From NCBI GenBank assembly GCA_018662825.1, contig JABJFI010000019.1, positions 1-45,176 of the forward strand: a stretch of 45,176 nucleotides of DNA. The letters are read 5' to 3'. Origin of the DNA: Methanobacteriota archaeon. GTDB taxonomy: Archaea > Thermoplasmatota > Poseidoniia > Poseidoniales > Poseidoniaceae. A program made the position numbers and the translations under genes. This document shows, piece after piece, positions 18,501 through 26,281 of this stretch. Position 1 is the stretch's first letter. The number at the start of each line of letters is the position of its first letter. A model generated the notes under the pieces. It saw only the letters and a program-made list of their open reading frames with translations. It did no database searches and was not told the DNA's origin.

Positions 18501-18745
18501 CATATCAAATTCCAATTGTAGCAATTGCACCATTTATCACAGTAATTTTGATTTTACTTTGGGTGGCGGCTGCCAGTGCACTTATTCTCTTACCTGCAAT
18601 TTTCGTTACTCTTGAGAAGGCTGGAATGGGGGCGGTTGGTGGCCGTTCTGCGATGGTCAAACGATTAGGCCTCGGAAAGAAAAAGGCCATCGATGTAGAT
18701 GTTCTTGATGCTGCATTGGCCGATGATGTCATTGATGCTTGGTGA
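15566..18745 (+). CDS. RND superfamily (MMPL-type) exporter
   Basis: A 1059-residue membrane pump with the internal duplication of the RND fold. A soluble N-terminal stretch of about 85 residues leads to TM1 (LATVVLFLLMTAFFV) and a large outside loop (about 110-415). Five helices follow, including ALGVSYGLHIT. The second half repeats this pattern: one helix near 620, an outside loop, then five helices with GVGVDFSIHIS. Both motifs are the conserved TM4 signature of MMPL/HAE proteins. It probably exports lipids or other hydrophobic compounds driven by the ion gradient; the substrate is unknown. No membrane-fusion or outer-membrane partner is present, as expected for an archaeon. Confidence 0.87.
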   Translation: MADEHQNENTPKAVSTGSDSSVKESISSRLSGLRRSSASRLQTSAIDMSDRVQDFDSKRAIDAVLDAPVRFKREWQKTGAIGAITRFPLATVVLFLLMTAFFVSHSGFFDLYFTQFDDDPNETDLNVNGDLEVYLPAGSEVGELLDLVERDWSTNVMVIYITLEGGNFVQDNITDVRILQEISYVENLINPCISSFSCENPNNASDRLEDDVIYLLSISTVLKEVNSSAPRIREAFITELGQLGCSVIQDDCPTAVAASELNDFLALTDEQFGGGYEIPSENTTNLIVNEMYDDNGNPTPGLNKLARDISCGSADCTFEGEQNVPDGTLDRAIMAISVRTSDNVTAKQIIRDTNIILDGMKNFERPCVYQPNGQPDTSEGLCVWGAEEELSEEQRGRNVRAFGLNMTLTGPVPITNAVTERTFDMFWNIFPLAIVLVALGLFIFHCDVLQTGITGIRPLQGLKVVIIAGLPTLCAVFWTLGIIGWINYEVTMTVIIVGPILLALGVSYGLHITNRYAEEGGTKKEKIRGALSSTGKAVFLSAVTTVIGFISLVFTPMTPIQTVGIALSGGIVVVYILTMFMVPNLTLLLDLRKPKHPPLKLFVHIVDVPMKYNRAVIGFFVMLIIISATYGQANVKENIDMLEMAPWDEPSVQAMKTYSGDFNSGQLGMILVQANLTGDTSIEVSQQDPAENLRQIDTLEGLLNAVPDTSAVSIVFLMKSSGIAPTIECSGCSDFVQNMPLLPQDIKDTATVLLDSSVSGGASFWDLLTSPDAYGLPASRQSEVFLLNVFYSSITDETRGIFISENFDRSLILVDMPYLPVADTIASVDAIDQLTGTFSGTEPGDYATKLTGVAPTTIEVNELIVGSQWTSLGFAVILTLITLAIVFKDIKYSLLTTSPVIATVALQWLVMWRMDVDLSLVTVMIGSILVGVGVDFSIHISNRIRELGGGLEAIRIASIGTGMSLFEAAVVTSLGMYTAYQIPIVAIAPFITVILILLWVAAASALILLPAIFVTLEKAGMGAVGGRSAMVKRLGLGKKKAIDVDVLDAALADDVIDAW

Positions 18746-18782
18746 GCAACAATACAAAGAAGCCCCTACTCATGGGTCGTTC

Positions 18783-19262
18783 ATGGTAAACTATTGGCTC
18801 ATGAAATCAGAACCTCACGTCTATCCCTTTGAACAACTTGTCATTGATGGTTCTACACATTGGGATGGCGTGCGAAATTATCAGGCACGTAACATGATGC
18901 GTGATGATATGAAAATGGGAGACCTTGTATTGTTCTATCATTCAAATTTCAAGCCACCACATGTCGCAGGTGTGGCGCGAATTTGCAAAGAAGGATACCC
19001 TGACCACACCGCTCAAGACACGAATTCTAAATATTTCGACCCTAAAGCAACACCAGAGAATCCAAGATGGATGATGGTTGATATTGAAGCAATCAAGGCC
19101 TTCAAAAATATTGTTCCTCTTGAAGATGTAAAAAACAATCCCGCTTGCGAAAACATGCTGCTTGTTAGAAAGGGCCAACGTCTATCAGTACAGCCCGTTG
19201 AAGAATCGAATTTCGATGTCATTTTGGCAATGGGTGGCATCTTGCGACATCAAATTGAGTAA
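18783..19262 (+). CDS. EVE domain protein
   Basis: 159 residues that consist of one EVE domain (PUA-like fold), similar to the thymocyte nuclear protein 1 family. The start MVNYWLMKSEPHVYPF is diagnostic, with the later WDGVRNYQARNMMRDDMKMG and the GVARICKEGYPDHTA region. EVE domains read modified bases in DNA or RNA; the target in archaea is unknown. It follows the RND pump by 37 bases and may share its transcript. Confidence 0.93.
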   Translation: MVNYWLMKSEPHVYPFEQLVIDGSTHWDGVRNYQARNMMRDDMKMGDLVLFYHSNFKPPHVAGVARICKEGYPDHTAQDTNSKYFDPKATPENPRWMMVDIEAIKAFKNIVPLEDVKNNPACENMLLVRKGQRLSVQPVEESNFDVILAMGGILRHQIE

Positions 19263-19306
19263 TGTCAAACTTCAAATGCGTTTTTAGATAGCGAAGAGTG
19301 GTTGCC

Positions 19307-20527
19307 ATGTCCGATGAACAGATTCCAGTTGCTGCTCGGGCATCAAATATCGAGTATGCGATACGAGATGTTGTGGTTCCAGCAAATGCTTTGGAGGCAC
19401 AAGGTCACACTATTTTGAAACTGAATATAGGCGACCCGATAGCGTATCCTGGTCTGCCGACTCCCGAACATATGATCGAAGCATATGTCAAAGCCCTTCG
19501 CGATGGCAAAAATGGATATTCACCCTCTTATGGTTTACCTGAATTGCGCAGTGCAATTGCCAAGGATGAGCAAAGAAAAGGTTGGGATGCAAAAGAATCG
19601 GATATTTATGTCTGCCATGGGGTTACTGAAGCCTTGCAAATTCTATTTGCATCTGTTCTTTCAGATGGTGATAAAGTCCTTGCACCTGGCCCACATTACC
19701 CACCTTACATGGCTTATCCACAAATGTATGGTGCGGAAACCATTGAGTACAAACTCAGACCTAATGATGGATGGAAAATCGATTTGGAAGACATCGAATC
19801 AAAAATGGATGCATCAGTTCGTCTCCTAGTTCTGATTAATCCCAATAATCCCTGTGGTAGTGTGGCTGGAAAACAGGAAATTGAACAAGTTCTTTCGATA
19901 GCTAAAAAATGGCCTAACTGCATGATTATTGCTGATGAAATATATGATGGCCTTGATTTTACTGGTATGCATAAAAGTGTGGCAAGCCTCTCGAAAGATG
20001 TCCCAGTATTCACATTCAATGGTGTTTCTAAGGTCTATTACGCCCCAGGGTGGAGAATTGGATATATGGCAATTCATGACCCAACAAATCGTTTGTTACA
20101 TGTCCGAGACGGGATTGAACGAATGCTACGGTCGCGATTATGTGCTTCTACACCAGCGCAACTCGGCTATCTAGCTGGTTTAGAATCAGACCGTTCATGG
20201 ATGCAAAATTATTCCGAAAAAGTGGTTCGTCAACGTGATATTTGCGTTCAAAGAATATCTGAAATAGAGGGATTGGAGGTTCAATCCTCTGGTGGTGCAT
20301 TCTACATGTTTGTCCGTCTAACTGATGAAAAATGGGCAGAAGACGACAAAAAATTTGTCCTTAAACTCTTGCATGAAGAGCATGTTCTAGTAGTTCATGG
20401 CAGTGGATTTTCACCAACTCTCGGCAAGGGCCATTTCCGTTTAGTTTATCTTCCGGATGTGGAAGTTCTCAACGATGCCTTTGACCGTATAGAGGCATTT
20501 TTGATTCGACATCGCATAAATTCATGA
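19307..20527 (+). CDS. Class I aminotransferase, alanine/aspartate type
   Basis: A PLP-dependent transaminase, 406 residues from ATG 19307. Landmarks are LNIGDPIAYPG near the N-terminus, GKNGYSPSYGLPELR, NPNNPCGS, DEIYDGLDF, the PLP lysine in NGVSKVYYAPGWRIGY, and the late arginine in GHFRLVYL. The opening most resembles archaeal alanine aminotransferases, so alanine:2-oxoglutarate exchange is my preferred role, with aspartate or aromatic substrates possible. A TATA-like TTTTTAGAT about 25 bases before the ATG suggests a leaderless message. Confidence 0.9.
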   Translation: MSDEQIPVAARASNIEYAIRDVVVPANALEAQGHTILKLNIGDPIAYPGLPTPEHMIEAYVKALRDGKNGYSPSYGLPELRSAIAKDEQRKGWDAKESDIYVCHGVTEALQILFASVLSDGDKVLAPGPHYPPYMAYPQMYGAETIEYKLRPNDGWKIDLEDIESKMDASVRLLVLINPNNPCGSVAGKQEIEQVLSIAKKWPNCMIIADEIYDGLDFTGMHKSVASLSKDVPVFTFNGVSKVYYAPGWRIGYMAIHDPTNRLLHVRDGIERMLRSRLCASTPAQLGYLAGLESDRSWMQNYSEKVVRQRDICVQRISEIEGLEVQSSGGAFYMFVRLTDEKWAEDDKKFVLKLLHEEHVLVVHGSGFSPTLGKGHFRLVYLPDVEVLNDAFDRIEAFLIRHRINS

Positions 20528-20573
20528 ATACTGTCGGCGATGCTTTGATGGCATAGTGTACTATCGAGTAAAC

Positions 20574-23500
20574 ATGGGCAAGAGCGGCGTGAGACTCCGT
20601 GTGTTGATTTTGTCAACCGTTTTTGCATATTTTTTCATACAACCAGCCTCTGCAAACCAAATTGCCGAAGTAAGTGAATTCAAATTGGAGTACTTTTTGC
20701 CAATGCTAATCGCTTTTGCTATTGCCATACCTGCATGGAGATGGTTTATTCCGAATCAGTTGGTGAATCTCCAAGTTGCCTTTGAAATCGATGATGATTT
20801 GTATGAAGTTCATAAAATCACAGGTAGTTTCGCAGATGCGCGTAATCTTCTGAAACAAGGTTCTGTCGGTTATGGTATTGGCCTATACATGATGGGAATG
20901 ACAGGGATTTTGATTCTAATAATTGAATTGTTGATTGACCCTGGGATATTTTTCAAACCGGATTTAGTTGTTGCAAGTATTATGATTGTTATTCCAGTAT
21001 TGATATCTCCTTGGGAATCACTAAACACACAATTACTTGGAATGAGTAGTAATAAATTAAAGGCTAGGAAATTAACAAGTTTTTTGAGAAGAATCATCAC
21101 TCTCTCATTGCTAATTGGTGCTACAATTGCCACACTATTGTATGGTATTCAAAGTAGCCCAGACAACACCTTGTCACCTATCTGGCTTGCTGCAGGAATG
21201 CTCACATTCATGTCTCCAACTATTTTGGCATACGGAAGGATCATGGGTGCTTCTTGGAACATGCTTATCATCAACAAATGGCGTACTGCAAATGGTAGGC
21301 CGAATCCGATTGATCCTTACAAGCCAAAATTCTTCAATAGATTATTTTCACTCGTTCTTGTGCTATTTTTAATCACAATGCCGATAACAGCATTGAATGG
21401 AATTGTGACAGTGTTTTACGTTTTATTTAACAAACCAAGTAATGCTACAGAGGTTCTAAATTTTGGTGGAATAATAGGTCACTCTATCTATGAAAGGATT
21501 GATTTGATTTCCGAATTACTCTTCCATTGGCAATTTATTAAAGCACTACCTCAATTTTTATCCTTGTATTTATCACTGAATATTGCAATCGTAGGGTTGG
21601 CGTTTATTTTTGAATTAACTCGAAACTTGATATTAGGTGGGCAATCCTTTGGTGGACTCTTTGGCGTTACTTTAGATTCACCACGTGAAATTCGTACCGA
21701 AGTGAAAGCGCAAGCACGTCAACTAACGTTTGCATTCGCCGGATTTTCAGGATACACAGTACTTCTCTTAGTACTCGTATGTTACAAGGAGTTTGGAGAT
21801 TTAATGCCCTTCACTGATATGCTTGAAAGCAAGGGATTTGATGAGGGAAATCGGTTATTGACTACATGGATGTTTATTGCCTTCGGCCAAGCTATCTTTT
21901 TGTTCACATGGCTACTTTCGATTATGCGATACTCACCCCTGCTGAAATTGCGTTTCGATTTGAATCCAGACGAGCGTCGTGAAGGTGCTGTAAAATTTGC
22001 TGGCGGAGACTGGATGAGAGAACTTGTTGATGATGCTGCAATACGGGAAGACCTAGATGGATTGATACAATTCCAACGCCGCTCTATCGAGGGAGATTCT
22101 GCTCTTGTCCGGCATGAAAAAGCACGCGCACATATGTGGGAACTTGCTCTTCGTGGTTTGTGGCCAAAAGCGATAGAGGAGGCTCGTAAAGTTCTTGCAC
22201 AGGCTGGAGGAGATGACGATGTTGCTCGAATGGTTGTGGCAGTAGGTCATATGGCTTCTCGCCGTTTAGATGCCGCACGTGAAGCACTCCATGGATTGCA
22301 GCAACCTGAAGGTTATGATGAACCAGAACTATTGGCTTTCGTTTGCGAGTGGCTTGATCCATGGCAAGGTACGGTCACCGAAGATGATTTTTGGGATTGG
22401 GAGAACAATTCTTGTATCGACCATCTGCAAACGCTTATGCGAATGTTACGTGGATGGCAACCTTCTCCAAATGATGATTCAATACACAATGACCGATTAA
22501 CTCGAGTTGCTCAACTTTCAATGATTTCACTCATGCGTGCGCAACGAAAACACGACGAGGCACTCGAACTTTCTTTGAAACTCATTCGTGATGAACCTAC
22601 AGGTGTCCGGCCTCGTATTGCGGCATCACTTTGTCTCATTGACAAAGGTGATTGGCACAGTGCTCGTTCAATTTTGACCGAATTAAAGGAAAGTGACCCT
22701 CAGGACCCGCGTGTTTTAGCGTTAAGCAGTATTTTGGGTCAAGTGGTTGATGAGGAAGAGATGGAAGTCGCTCTTGCTGTTGGAGAAGGTAGGAAATTGA
22801 AGAAATGGATAAACTCTGCACCAGTCAATGCAATTGCTGGCTTGATGGTTCGCGGCGGTATGGATGAAGCCATCAATGCGAATGTTCTCATTGCATCTCA
22901 TGAAGCAACTCGAAGAGGTATGCCGCCAATCTATAGGCCCAGTGCATTGAAAACAATATTCCATCTTCTTGTTTTGATGCCAACATGGATTGTTCTAGGA
23001 ATCTATATTTCTCATGAAATTGGGCAAGTTCAGGGTCTTATAGTCGTAATTACTTTGTTTATGATTCAGTTTGGAGCAAAGAGATTTTCACGCCAACAGC
23101 GTCGTGTAGTACGTCATCGTGACCAAAAAGCACTGATCGCATATTCTAAGCGAATGAAGAGGTTCAAGGTTCAACCGGAAAGGGGAAACATCCCTGTGGG
23201 AACACATCTTTTACTTTCAGGAATGCTCGTGACGGTTAACGGTGTTGTACTCGATGTTGGATTGCCTGGATGGATGACTGTCCGATTGCCTCGCGATTCA
23301 GAAAAATCGGTTAAGGCTCGGTTGAGAAGGCAGGCCAAATCTATGTCGAAATCCCGCCCGCCTCGTTTGCAACCTCTAGGCGAAGGTTGGTGGTTGAAGC
23401 GGCCAAAGGAGGAGGGTGCAGATACGCCTGTACTTGAGAGATTGATAGGTACAGTTGCATATAAGGGGCGGCAGCAATATGTCCAAAAGAAATCCGGAAA

Positions 23501-23732
23501 ATCATCTCCACGTCCCAGTAGTTCGACTCCATCGTCTCGTCCAGTATCTGATATCAATTTGGGGCGTAGGGGAATTCCAACAAACACTCGAGTTTCTGAG
23601 CGTTCTCAGAGATTACAATCAACTGTTTCAAACCGAAATGTTGGAAGCAAAATACCAGGGCGTAATGTTCGACCCTCAAATCTACGAAAGAGTAGCAATA
23701 ATGAAGATGACGATTTCAGTTCTTTTAAGTGA
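20574..23732 (+). CDS. Large membrane protein with a helical-repeat cytosolic region
   Basis: 1052 residues from ATG 20574. It opens with a helix (VLILSTVFAYFFIQPASA) that could be a signal or anchor. About nine or ten membrane helices are spread to about residue 475. Residues ~480-800 are soluble and helix-rich with TPR-like spacing (HMWELALRGLWPKAIEEARKVL, then MASRRLDAAREAL, then LMRAQRKHDEALELSLKL). Two more helices (FHLLVLMPTWIVLGIYI and GLIVVITLFMIQFG) follow. The last ~190 residues are very basic and become Ser/Arg-rich, ending in an acidic NNEDDDFSSFK. No family recognised. The repeat region suggests a scaffold for a membrane complex, which is inference. Confidence 0.78.
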   Translation: MGKSGVRLRVLILSTVFAYFFIQPASANQIAEVSEFKLEYFLPMLIAFAIAIPAWRWFIPNQLVNLQVAFEIDDDLYEVHKITGSFADARNLLKQGSVGYGIGLYMMGMTGILILIIELLIDPGIFFKPDLVVASIMIVIPVLISPWESLNTQLLGMSSNKLKARKLTSFLRRIITLSLLIGATIATLLYGIQSSPDNTLSPIWLAAGMLTFMSPTILAYGRIMGASWNMLIINKWRTANGRPNPIDPYKPKFFNRLFSLVLVLFLITMPITALNGIVTVFYVLFNKPSNATEVLNFGGIIGHSIYERIDLISELLFHWQFIKALPQFLSLYLSLNIAIVGLAFIFELTRNLILGGQSFGGLFGVTLDSPREIRTEVKAQARQLTFAFAGFSGYTVLLLVLVCYKEFGDLMPFTDMLESKGFDEGNRLLTTWMFIAFGQAIFLFTWLLSIMRYSPLLKLRFDLNPDERREGAVKFAGGDWMRELVDDAAIREDLDGLIQFQRRSIEGDSALVRHEKARAHMWELALRGLWPKAIEEARKVLAQAGGDDDVARMVVAVGHMASRRLDAAREALHGLQQPEGYDEPELLAFVCEWLDPWQGTVTEDDFWDWENNSCIDHLQTLMRMLRGWQPSPNDDSIHNDRLTRVAQLSMISLMRAQRKHDEALELSLKLIRDEPTGVRPRIAASLCLIDKGDWHSARSILTELKESDPQDPRVLALSSILGQVVDEEEMEVALAVGEGRKLKKWINSAPVNAIAGLMVRGGMDEAINANVLIASHEATRRGMPPIYRPSALKTIFHLLVLMPTWIVLGIYISHEIGQVQGLIVVITLFMIQFGAKRFSRQQRRVVRHRDQKALIAYSKRMKRFKVQPERGNIPVGTHLLLSGMLVTVNGVVLDVGLPGWMTVRLPRDSEKSVKARLRRQAKSMSKSRPPRLQPLGEGWWLKRPKEEGADTPVLERLIGTVAYKGRQQYVQKKSGKSSPRPSSSTPSSRPVSDINLGRRGIPTNTRVSERSQRLQSTVSNRNVGSKIPGRNVRPSNLRKSSNNEDDDFSSFK

Positions 23733-23776
23733 CCATGAATTGGCTACAATGACTTCAAAGACCGACTTCACAAACG

Positions 23777-25096
23777 ATGTTTATGCAGCGTGTTCGAGGA
23801 ACTTGGTCCCCCAGTCAATCCACTCTTTCAAAAGCACAATCTGTGCTTGATGCTACAGCCGCAAGTGGCGATTTATATCGCAATGGATTGGGTATGATTG
23901 CTTCTGAAAATATTGTATCTCCAATGGTTCAGAAAATTGTTGCAAGTGACCTTCATGGAAGATATGCTGAAGGCCTTCCTGGTAAACGATACTATCAGGG
24001 ATGTGATGATTTTGATACAATTGAAAGTCTTGGAATACAGTTGGCTCAAAAGGTGTTCAAGGCTCCATTTGCCAATATTCAATCGACATCAGGAACAGTT
24101 TCTAATATTGGCGCCTTGAAGGCACTTGCAAAACCAGGGGATAAAATTACAGCAGTTTCTACAGCAGATGGAGGTCATATTTCTCATGCTCGAATGGGAG
24201 CAGTTGGACTCCGTGACCTCGATTTATCGACTTACCCTTGGGATGTAGAGCGCATGGAGCCCGATGTTGAGGGGGCATGTTCGCTCATCCGAAATACCGA
24301 GCCCAAAGTCGCTCTCGTTGGCCAATCTGTATTTTTGTTTCCAACTCCTTTGCGTGAAATTGCTGATGCCGCCCATGAAGTAGGTGCTTCAGTAATGTAT
24401 GATGGGGCCCACGTACTCGGATTAATTGCAGGTGGTTGTTTTCAAGACCCCCTTCGTGAAGGGGCAGATATTGTGACAGGGTCATCCCACAAAACATTCC
24501 CAGGACCTCAAGGAGGATTTCTCTTGTCGTCAAGTGAAGATACCTCATTCCAACGCAAATTAAACACGGCTATTTTCCCAGGCGTATGTTCGTCTTACCA
24601 CTTACATCATGTTGCTGGTAAAGTGGTTGCTTTGGCCGAATTTGAGGAATATGGAGTTGCGTATGCTCAAGATATTATCAAGAATGCTCAATCCTTTGCC
24701 TCTGCTTTGGCAGCAGAAGGCTTTGATGTTCTTGCAGAATCTAGGGGATATACAGCCTCTCATCAGGTTTTGACTCGACATGGCGAAACTGATTCGGGAG
24801 CTGGGGCAAAGGCTGCACTACTGCTTGAAGAATCAGGAATAATTACCAATATGAATATGCTTCCTGGAGATACTAAGGCATTAACGCCATCAGGATTACG
24901 ACTTGGAGTCCAAGAATTGACTCGTGTTGGAATGGGGACACTTGAAATGCAAGAAGTGGCAAAATTATATGCTCGTGTTTTACTTCATCAGGAAGACCCC
25001 AAAGTAGTCAGGAAAGATGTAGTTCAACTAAAGTCTGATTTCCAAATAATTAGGTATTGTTTTAATGAAGAAAACGCAAATGGTTACCCCTTCTGA
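23777..25096 (+). CDS. glyA: Serine hydroxymethyltransferase
   Basis: Interconverts serine and glycine with a pterin one-carbon carrier. The 439 residues show MIASENIVSP, GKRYYQGCDDFDTIE, FANIQSTSGTVSN, DGAHVLGLIAGG and the PLP lysine in GSSHKTFPGPQGG; the bacterial equivalent is TTTHKTLRGPRGG. The C-terminal SGLRLG and TRVGM are also in place. Start at ATG 23777 (or 23783); the upstream gene ends 45 bases before. The carrier in this lineage could be tetrahydrofolate or a methanopterin-like compound. Threonine aldolase activity is possible as a side reaction. Confidence 0.94.
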   Translation: MFMQRVRGTWSPSQSTLSKAQSVLDATAASGDLYRNGLGMIASENIVSPMVQKIVASDLHGRYAEGLPGKRYYQGCDDFDTIESLGIQLAQKVFKAPFANIQSTSGTVSNIGALKALAKPGDKITAVSTADGGHISHARMGAVGLRDLDLSTYPWDVERMEPDVEGACSLIRNTEPKVALVGQSVFLFPTPLREIADAAHEVGASVMYDGAHVLGLIAGGCFQDPLREGADIVTGSSHKTFPGPQGGFLLSSSEDTSFQRKLNTAIFPGVCSSYHLHHVAGKVVALAEFEEYGVAYAQDIIKNAQSFASALAAEGFDVLAESRGYTASHQVLTRHGETDSGAGAKAALLLEESGIITNMNMLPGDTKALTPSGLRLGVQELTRVGMGTLEMQEVAKLYARVLLHQEDPKVVRKDVVQLKSDFQIIRYCFNEENANGYPF

Positions 25097-25105
25097 GGCG
25101 AAAGA

Positions 25106-26185
25106 ATGGATGATTCAGAGAATTTTGATGCATCATCAGCGAGATTGTATACATCGATTCAAAATGAATTTTCCTGTGCTAATGATGGGTCAATTCGCGA
25201 CTCTGCTGGACAATCTTGGTACATTTGGAGGATGGTGGATTTTCAGCGCTGGTGGCACGCATTTGAAAATATTGCAGAGGTTCCACTTGGACGGAAATTG
25301 ATGAATGCCGCTGCTGACCAAGAAGAATTTCTTTTTGAGCAATCATCATTTTTCAACACGGGGAGGTGGATGAAAAAAACACGCCTAAAATCATCTATTT
25401 CAAAACGCTGGGATGTTATGGGTTGGGGTCGATATGAAATTTCATCGCACTCCATTTACTCTCACCTTCTTGCCCCTTTATGCAGTGGTTTTGCATTGGC
25501 TGCAGTTGAAGGTTTGAACTCTGAGCGAAAAAAGGTCCAATGGCGTCAATTATCTAATGTTCAAATCAAATTGGAATTAGAAAAGGATAGCCGCTCTATT
25601 TCTCAGGCACCTCATCCTCCACAGTTTCCGTGGGATTCAAACGCAAACCCCCCACTATTAATCGAGCCAAATGCTGTCAAAATTGATTTTCAGAAGGTAG
25701 AGCATGGATGGACTCATTCGGGGGAAAGGACATGCTTTTTGCCATCAGGACTCTTTCAAAGACTTTTTGATTATGTAAGAATGCAAGGGCTTGTTCTCCG
25801 TCCAGATATTCTGGCTGCTTGGGAACTTCCAAAAGATGCTGATTTTTCTACATGGGTCCCCCTAATACTCTCCTCACTCGCAGTCGATGAAGTCATATCT
25901 CAAAGCGAGCGACCAATTTACATTCAAGATATTGATAGTTGGAAGCAATTGACGGATGTTTATCTTAGGCCATTTGGTTTTGGTACATTTCATAATATAA
26001 TTTCACTCGATGAGCAAGGAGGCGTTGAGTTTGAAATTCCGTCATCTCCCAATCTCCCTTTCACGGTAGGATTTCTTTCATCTTTTTGGCAACGGGGTTT
26101 TGGGAGAAAACCAATGGTTAAATTAGAGAAAAAGAATCAACATTGGCATCTTCAAATCACCTCATTTCTCTCATATTCAGCCTGA
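25106..26185 (+). CDS. Protein of unknown function
   Basis: 359 residues, soluble, rich in tryptophan and aromatic residues (SWYIWRMVDFQRWWHAFENI near 37-56). There is no membrane helix, no signal peptide and no recognised metal or nucleotide motif. A purine-rich GAGGCGAAAGA precedes the ATG. It begins ten bases after glyA ends, so they are probably one operon. Codon use matches the neighbours, which supports a real gene. Function not recognised. Confidence 0.65.
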   Translation: MDDSENFDASSARLYTSIQNEFSCANDGSIRDSAGQSWYIWRMVDFQRWWHAFENIAEVPLGRKLMNAAADQEEFLFEQSSFFNTGRWMKKTRLKSSISKRWDVMGWGRYEISSHSIYSHLLAPLCSGFALAAVEGLNSERKKVQWRQLSNVQIKLELEKDSRSISQAPHPPQFPWDSNANPPLLIEPNAVKIDFQKVEHGWTHSGERTCFLPSGLFQRLFDYVRMQGLVLRPDILAAWELPKDADFSTWVPLILSSLAVDEVISQSERPIYIQDIDSWKQLTDVYLRPFGFGTFHNIISLDEQGGVEFEIPSSPNLPFTVGFLSSFWQRGFGRKPMVKLEKKNQHWHLQITSFLSYSA

Positions 26186-26243
26186 TTTTTCCATTGATTA
26201 AGTGTTCTGATTCATATCCATGTGCTAAACATCGATAGTTAAG

Positions 26244-26252
26244 GACTATAAC
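26244..26252 (+). promoter_or_regulatory. Putative TATA box of the calcium-repeat protein gene
   Basis: GACTATAAC lies about 35 bases before the ATG at 26282, giving a predicted start of transcription close to 26275 and a very short leader. Confidence 0.3.
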
Positions 26253-26281
26253 CGAAACACTAAGTCGGAGATTCTGCACAG

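Noticed and set aside
23455-23850. A 131-codon frame overlapping the end of the large membrane protein and the start of glyA
   Set aside because: It is a shadow in another frame with no homology-like pattern, crossing two well supported genes.
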